Notes under the pieces: generated by a model
Database searches by the model: none
Told to the model about the DNA's origin: nothing
The model's input: the letters and a program-made list of their open reading frames with translations, nothing else
Part shown: positions 61,501 to 64,000 of the stretch, in pieces
Numbering within the stretch: the first letter of the stretch is position 1
Layout of the letters: each line of letters begins with the position of its first letter
DNA from: Candidatus Gastranaerophilales bacterium
Lineage (GTDB): Bacteria; Cyanobacteriota; Vampirovibrionia; Gastranaerophilales; Gastranaerophilaceae
Length of the DNA: 64,000 nucleotides
Reading direction: 5' to 3'
NCBI GenBank assembly: GCA_944323045.1
Contig: CALUQX010000004.1
Location: 37,123-101,122 of the forward strand
Program-made: the position numbers and the translations under genes

Positions 61501-64000
61501 TTGCATCAGATGCCCAGGTGTCGCCTGTATTTAATTCAACAGAACTGCCGGTTTGCAGAGTTGTGTCTTTATTTATTTCTGTCTCAACGGCAGCGGCAAT
61601 TAAACCGCCATTTTGCAATGTAAAGTCGCTGTTTATGCTGACATTACCGGTTTCAGCAATTAACAGACCATTTGCCGCATTGCCTTCCCCGTCAACTGTG
61701 CCTTTGAAGTCAAATGTACCACCGTTAACTTTTACAGTGCCGTCAGTCCAAATATCATTATTATTCAGGGTTACATTACCGGTTTGAATATCTACAGTAC
61801 CGTTAACTGTTGTTTCGACTGCTTCTGCAATAACATCGTTTGCATCAGTCATTGTTAAAGTGCTGCCTTCAACAATAGTCAAATCACCGGTGTTAGCCTG
61901 AATTTTACCATTTTCCTGCAATGCATATTCTAAAGAACCGCCGTTAACAGTAATTGTACCATTGGAATTCCAATCGTCACCTTGATTCAACTGTACTGAA
62001 CCGCCGGTTGTTATATCAACTGTGGTTGTTTTGGATGCATCATCAGCATCACCGATAACAGTATTAACATCATTATTAATATAACTGCCGTCTGAAACAG
62101 TTAATGTACCGGAATTTACTTCGACATTACCACTATTAGCATTGAGTGCGCCGTTTGATGTTAAATCATCATAAGTCAATTTGCCGCCGTCAACAGTAAT
62201 TGTTGCATCGGCTGCCCAGCTATCACCGGTATCAAGTTCCAGAGAACCACCTGTCAGGATATTTGTATCTTCGTTAACAGTTGTTGTGACGGCTGACGCA
62301 ATACTGCTGCCGTTAACAACATCAAATTCGCTATTAACAACAAATTCACCTTCATTTGCAATCAACTGACCGTTATTAGGGGTTAACTTATCTTCGTCAA
62401 CAGTCCCCTGAAAATCAAGTTTACCGCCGTTAAGTGTAACTGTACCGTCAGTCCAGATATCATTTTCATTGAGTTCTGCACTGCCGCCTTCTTTTATATT
62501 AAATATATTACCGTCATTAATTGTGTATTCAGCATCGGCTTTAGCCTCACCGGAAATGTTAACGGTATTGCCTGAACCTTCAAATTTAAGTGCACCGTCA
62601 GTCATACTACCGTTATCACCGATATCAAAGTTTGACCCGTTGCTAACAGTAACTGTACCGCCTTCAATTGTTCCGTCAAGAATAAATTCAGAACCGTCAA
62701 GAACAAGTTCGCCGCCGGTTTGTGAATAATCTTTTCCTGAATCTTCTCTGCCTACTAAAGTCAAAGTGCCTTCATTATTTGTGATATTACCGTCCCAGAT
62801 ATCATCGGCTTTAATTGTAGCGCTGCCGCCTTCATTTATTGTTAATTTACCGCCGGTTGCAATTTCAATTGCGCCTTCTGTATCAACATAAGCATCCTGA
62901 CTTACGATAACTTCACCGTTTGAATCAATTGTCAAGTTTGTGTTGCCTTCAATAGCGCCATTGTTAGTAACTGTACCGGATACATTAAGCGCACCGCCAG
63001 AAATACTGTTATTATTTTCTAAAGTTCCGCCAGCCTCAACATTGGTTATACCGCCGGTGATTTCACCGTCAGTGGTAACAGTTACATTACCACCGCTTGC
63101 GATTGTTGTTGTACCGCCTGAGATTGTGCCGCTGTTTTCTAAAGAACCGCCATTTGCAATGTCAACTGTGCCGTCGGCTATTTCGCCGCTGTTTGTACCT
63201 GTGCCAGCTATTGTTACATCTGCATTGCCTGATATTGTACCGGCATTGTCAAATGTAGAACCGCTTTGTGCGTCTACTGTACCACCAGTTATCTGTCCGC
63301 CCTGTTCAATAGTTACAGAGCTTCCTGCATTAACAGTGTTTGTACCGCCTGAAATAGTGCCGTTATTGCCAACAGTTAGAGAACTGCCATTATTAAATGT
63401 ATTTTCACCGCCGGAAATATCACCACCATTTGATACATTCAATTCACCATTATCAAAAGTGTTTTCACCGCCGCTGATAGAACCATTTTCACCAACATTT
63501 AATGTACTGTTTGTCACATTAGTTATTGTAGTACCGCCGATTGAAGAACCGTTAGCAATTGTCAGATTACCGCTGTCAGTAACATTAATTGTACCACCGG
63601 TTACAGTTAAACCGCCGTTTTGAGCAAGGCTGTAATCCAGTTGACCGGATGTCATATTGATATTGCCGCTCCAGCTATCCTGTCCATTCAGCGCCAGAGA
63701 ACCGCCGCCGATTGTTACATCGCCTGTTATTGTTGTATTAACAGCGTCAGCAATAGAACTTCCATTTGCGAGAGTCAAACTACCGCCTGCAAGGTTAACA
63801 CTACCAGTTGTAGCGGTCAAACCGCCGTTTGATGTCATATCATCAATTGTCAAACTAGCGTTTGCGTTATCAACAGTTATATTACCAGTCCAGGTATCAC
63901 CGCTATTAAGAGCAAGTGAACCGTCTGCTATATTAACATCACCGGTTATTGTTGTATTTACAGCGTCTGCAATAGAACTTCCGTTTGCAAGGGTCAAACT
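58520..64000 (-). CDS. Autotransporter (type V) adhesin with repeat-rich passenger, partial
   Basis: The visible C-terminal 1,827 codons; the N-terminus and signal lie beyond the right edge. The passenger (about residues 1-1300) is a low-complexity Gly/Asn/Thr/Ser beta-helix built of related blocks, including 73-residue units at the visible end and short SGG-containing units (about 165-330) such as TNTVNAGSSVTIEQGG. A junction region follows. The last ~290 residues are an autotransporter barrel (from about SLWFKTYGTLEHIDM) ending GGITFKF with the terminal Phe expected by the BAM machinery. It should be exported by Sec, inserted in the outer membrane and displayed on the surface. Strong terminator after the stop. 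Confidence 0.88.
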   Translation of the reverse strand, partial: SLTLANGSSIADAVNTTITGDVNIADGSLALNSGDTWTGNITVDNANASLTIDDMTSNGGLTATTGSVNLAGGSLTLANGSSIADAVNTTITGDVTIGGGSLALNGQDSWSGNINMTSGQLDYSLAQNGGLTVTGGTINVTDSGNLTIANGSSIGGTTITNVTNSTLNVGENGSISGGENTFDNGELNVSNGGDISGGENTFNNGSSLTVGNNGTISGGTNTVNAGSSVTIEQGGQITGGTVDAQSGSTFDNAGTISGNADVTIAGTGTNSGEIADGTVDIANGGSLENSGTISGGTTTIASGGNVTVTTDGEITGGITNVEAGGTLENNNSISGGALNVSGTVTNNGAIEGNTNLTIDSNGEVIVSQDAYVDTEGAIEIATGGKLTINEGGSATIKADDIWDGNITNNEGTLTLVGREDSGKDYSQTGGELVLDGSEFILDGTIEGGTVTVSNGSNFDIGDNGSMTDGALKFEGSGNTVNISGEAKADAEYTINDGNIFNIKEGGSAELNENDIWTDGTVTLNGGKLDFQGTVDEDKLTPNNGQLIANEGEFVVNSEFDVVNGSSIASAVTTTVNEDTNILTGGSLELDTGDSWAADATITVDGGKLTYDDLTSNGALNANSGNVEVNSGTLTVSDGSYINNDVNTVIGDADDASKTTTVDITTGGSVQLNQGDDWNSNGTITVNGGSLEYALQENGKIQANTGDLTIVEGSTLTMTDANDVIAEAVETTVNGTVDIQTGNVTLNNNDIWTDGTVKVNGGTFDFKGTVDGEGNAANGLLIAETGNVSINSDFTLQNGGLIAAAVETEINKDTTLQTGSSVELNTGDTWASDATVTIDGGKLVYSDLTSNGHIDANSGALTVQSGTLTVDDQSEISSGVNTAILTDATVDITGGKVSLNNNDSWAGEITINGGSLEYAMQENGKIQANTGDLAIVEGATLTMADVNDVIAETVKTTIDGTLNVQNGNATLNNDDIWNGTVHVSDDGTLNLDNVVNGTLIADGGTLNFQDGELNITGNSIITGDAITNLTQGTVNINNGTNGGGSVTLNDGDSWASDVTVNLGQGGSLDYDLTSNGTLKADGGNLTTQDDSQLTLNGDSYINKEVTANLAGDTTIQSGATVNLGNDGVTPTGGQDSLTGDVTIDNGGTLNLFNDVAMKAPVAGAVNQQIAVNGTMNLETTGELHLNADLSGAGDINKNGEGNVWFHGQNGAYTGTILVDNGGDLLFENGLAGNLTFGNIDGKTIGIHADEITGDLTQDREATIMYTTYHDDVDLDLNGNIDVSKGTLIAQSKGDKNINFGGTVNVSAAADAQNPVSMNANSNGAITFDNTVAVNNSTLNVGSVLGTTFNNDVTLTNSILNATSGDLSFNNLVFADNASVVNSMNGAINDNTVGNLDMNASGQANFQIDVSTRDWDSDSFSLSQIAAANGGKINISDWQFVGKAPIDRFIKVDVFDVNNVDPTLLGNIEFTQTDKQIFTPIGWYQLFNQTKINPATGMPEVMPGSLQAQLVKYNPQVFRGQVATVASYANQLVTNNIVFDHIFNVSNQLLAEKNSNKYAAAYPQFAPYQYSRKDGSLWFKTYGTLEHIDMTNGLDVENNAYGALVGADFPVIEMKKGWSFLPTAYVGYNGAHQTFDGVGMYQNGGQLGAMGTFMKDDFLGSVMLYGGGYGNQMDVAGYHDHTGNWFVGTAAKAAYNFHPTKHFTIQPTLLASYNYFHSQNWYTQFGDMNMNAGKLNGVNVAPGLNLIYGRETWSVYATVQYMFNILGTSSGNAGNVVLEDIRMKRSYIEYGIGATKTWKDRLSAYIQITVRNVARTGIGFQGGITFKF
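63562..64000 (-). repeat. 219-bp (73-residue) tandem repeat in the autotransporter passenger
   Basis: The block SLTLANGSSIADAVNTTITG is repeated exactly 219 bp apart (for example GTTATTGTTGTATT at 63726 and 63945 on the + strand), the following portions diverging. More distant copies of the same plan (GSSIASAVTTT, QSEISSGVNTA, GDTWASDATVT) recur through the passenger to about 60,700. Tandem units of this size can expand or contract by recombination. Confidence 0.75.

Noticed and set aside
62940..63623. 227-residue + strand frame inside the autotransporter
   Set aside because: Pro/Val/Ser low-complexity shadow of the repeat-rich passenger on the other strand.

Overview
The window is low-GC (roughly 35-38% by eye) chromosomal DNA from a Gram-negative, probably anaerobic bacterium. 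I place it most likely among the non-photosynthetic gut relatives of Cyanobacteria (Gastranaerophilales / Melainabacteria). The evidence is prepilin N-termini of the form AFTLAETLITLAIIGVVAA, lipid A genes (lpxI, lpxB, an LptD/OstA-like protein), several hypothetical families I associate with that group, and a type V autotransporter. The placement is inference from gene content; no rRNA or tRNA gene is visible.

Layout. 0-9 kb: rsmG (partial) behind a large P-loop/TPR protein, then a divergent envelope cluster: small membrane peptide, M23 peptidase, LptD-like protein, class II aldolase, lpxI, lpxB. 9-13.5 kb: a membrane-associated hypothetical, a dGTPase-type HD hydrolase, a repeat patch and three small genes. 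13.5-19.5 kb: a tripartite RND efflux operon behind a near-consensus sigma-70 promoter. 19.5-26.3 kb: a Tat-signal lipoprotein aldo/keto reductase, a polyferredoxin with an internal twin-arginine segment, tatA, tatC, then larB, a short larC, a NikM/CbiM-type nickel component and larE. Two matching MerR-type promoters (19-bp spacer with a dyad) precede the two halves. 26.3-34.3 kb: XerC/D recombinase, BioD-like protein with an eroded P-loop, GT39 glycosyltransferase, beta-carbonic anhydrase, an FtsH-like metalloprotease with an eroded ATPase site, and two small proteins.

35.9-40.6 kb is an accessory island: repeat-dense, locally GC-rich DNA carrying two prepilin genes, three small HTH regulators, hairpin-armed repeats, an 11-G tract and TCAC-rich tracts that run into the prepilin leader peptides. 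The first prepilin ends in a DUF1566/C-type-lectin-like domain whose last ~35 codons are mostly NNC and GC-rich. A perfect 8-bp hairpin sits on its stop codon. This is the expected look of a diversity-generating retroelement (DGR) variable region. No reverse transcriptase or template repeat is in the window, so any DGR would act from elsewhere in the genome.

40.6-64 kb: SNF2 helicase, gpmI, a dicarboxylate/amino-acid symporter, ileS, several lineage-type hypotheticals, a ribbon-helix-helix pair, thiS/thiF-like genes, an SLT-type lytic transglycosylase without a signal peptide, and the C-terminal 1,827 residues of a repeat-rich autotransporter that runs off the window. Four large hypotheticals share a short N-terminal [NSY]-F-[TS]-[GA] motif after an Asn/Gln/Thr-rich leader. 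This may be an undescribed sorting or processing tag.
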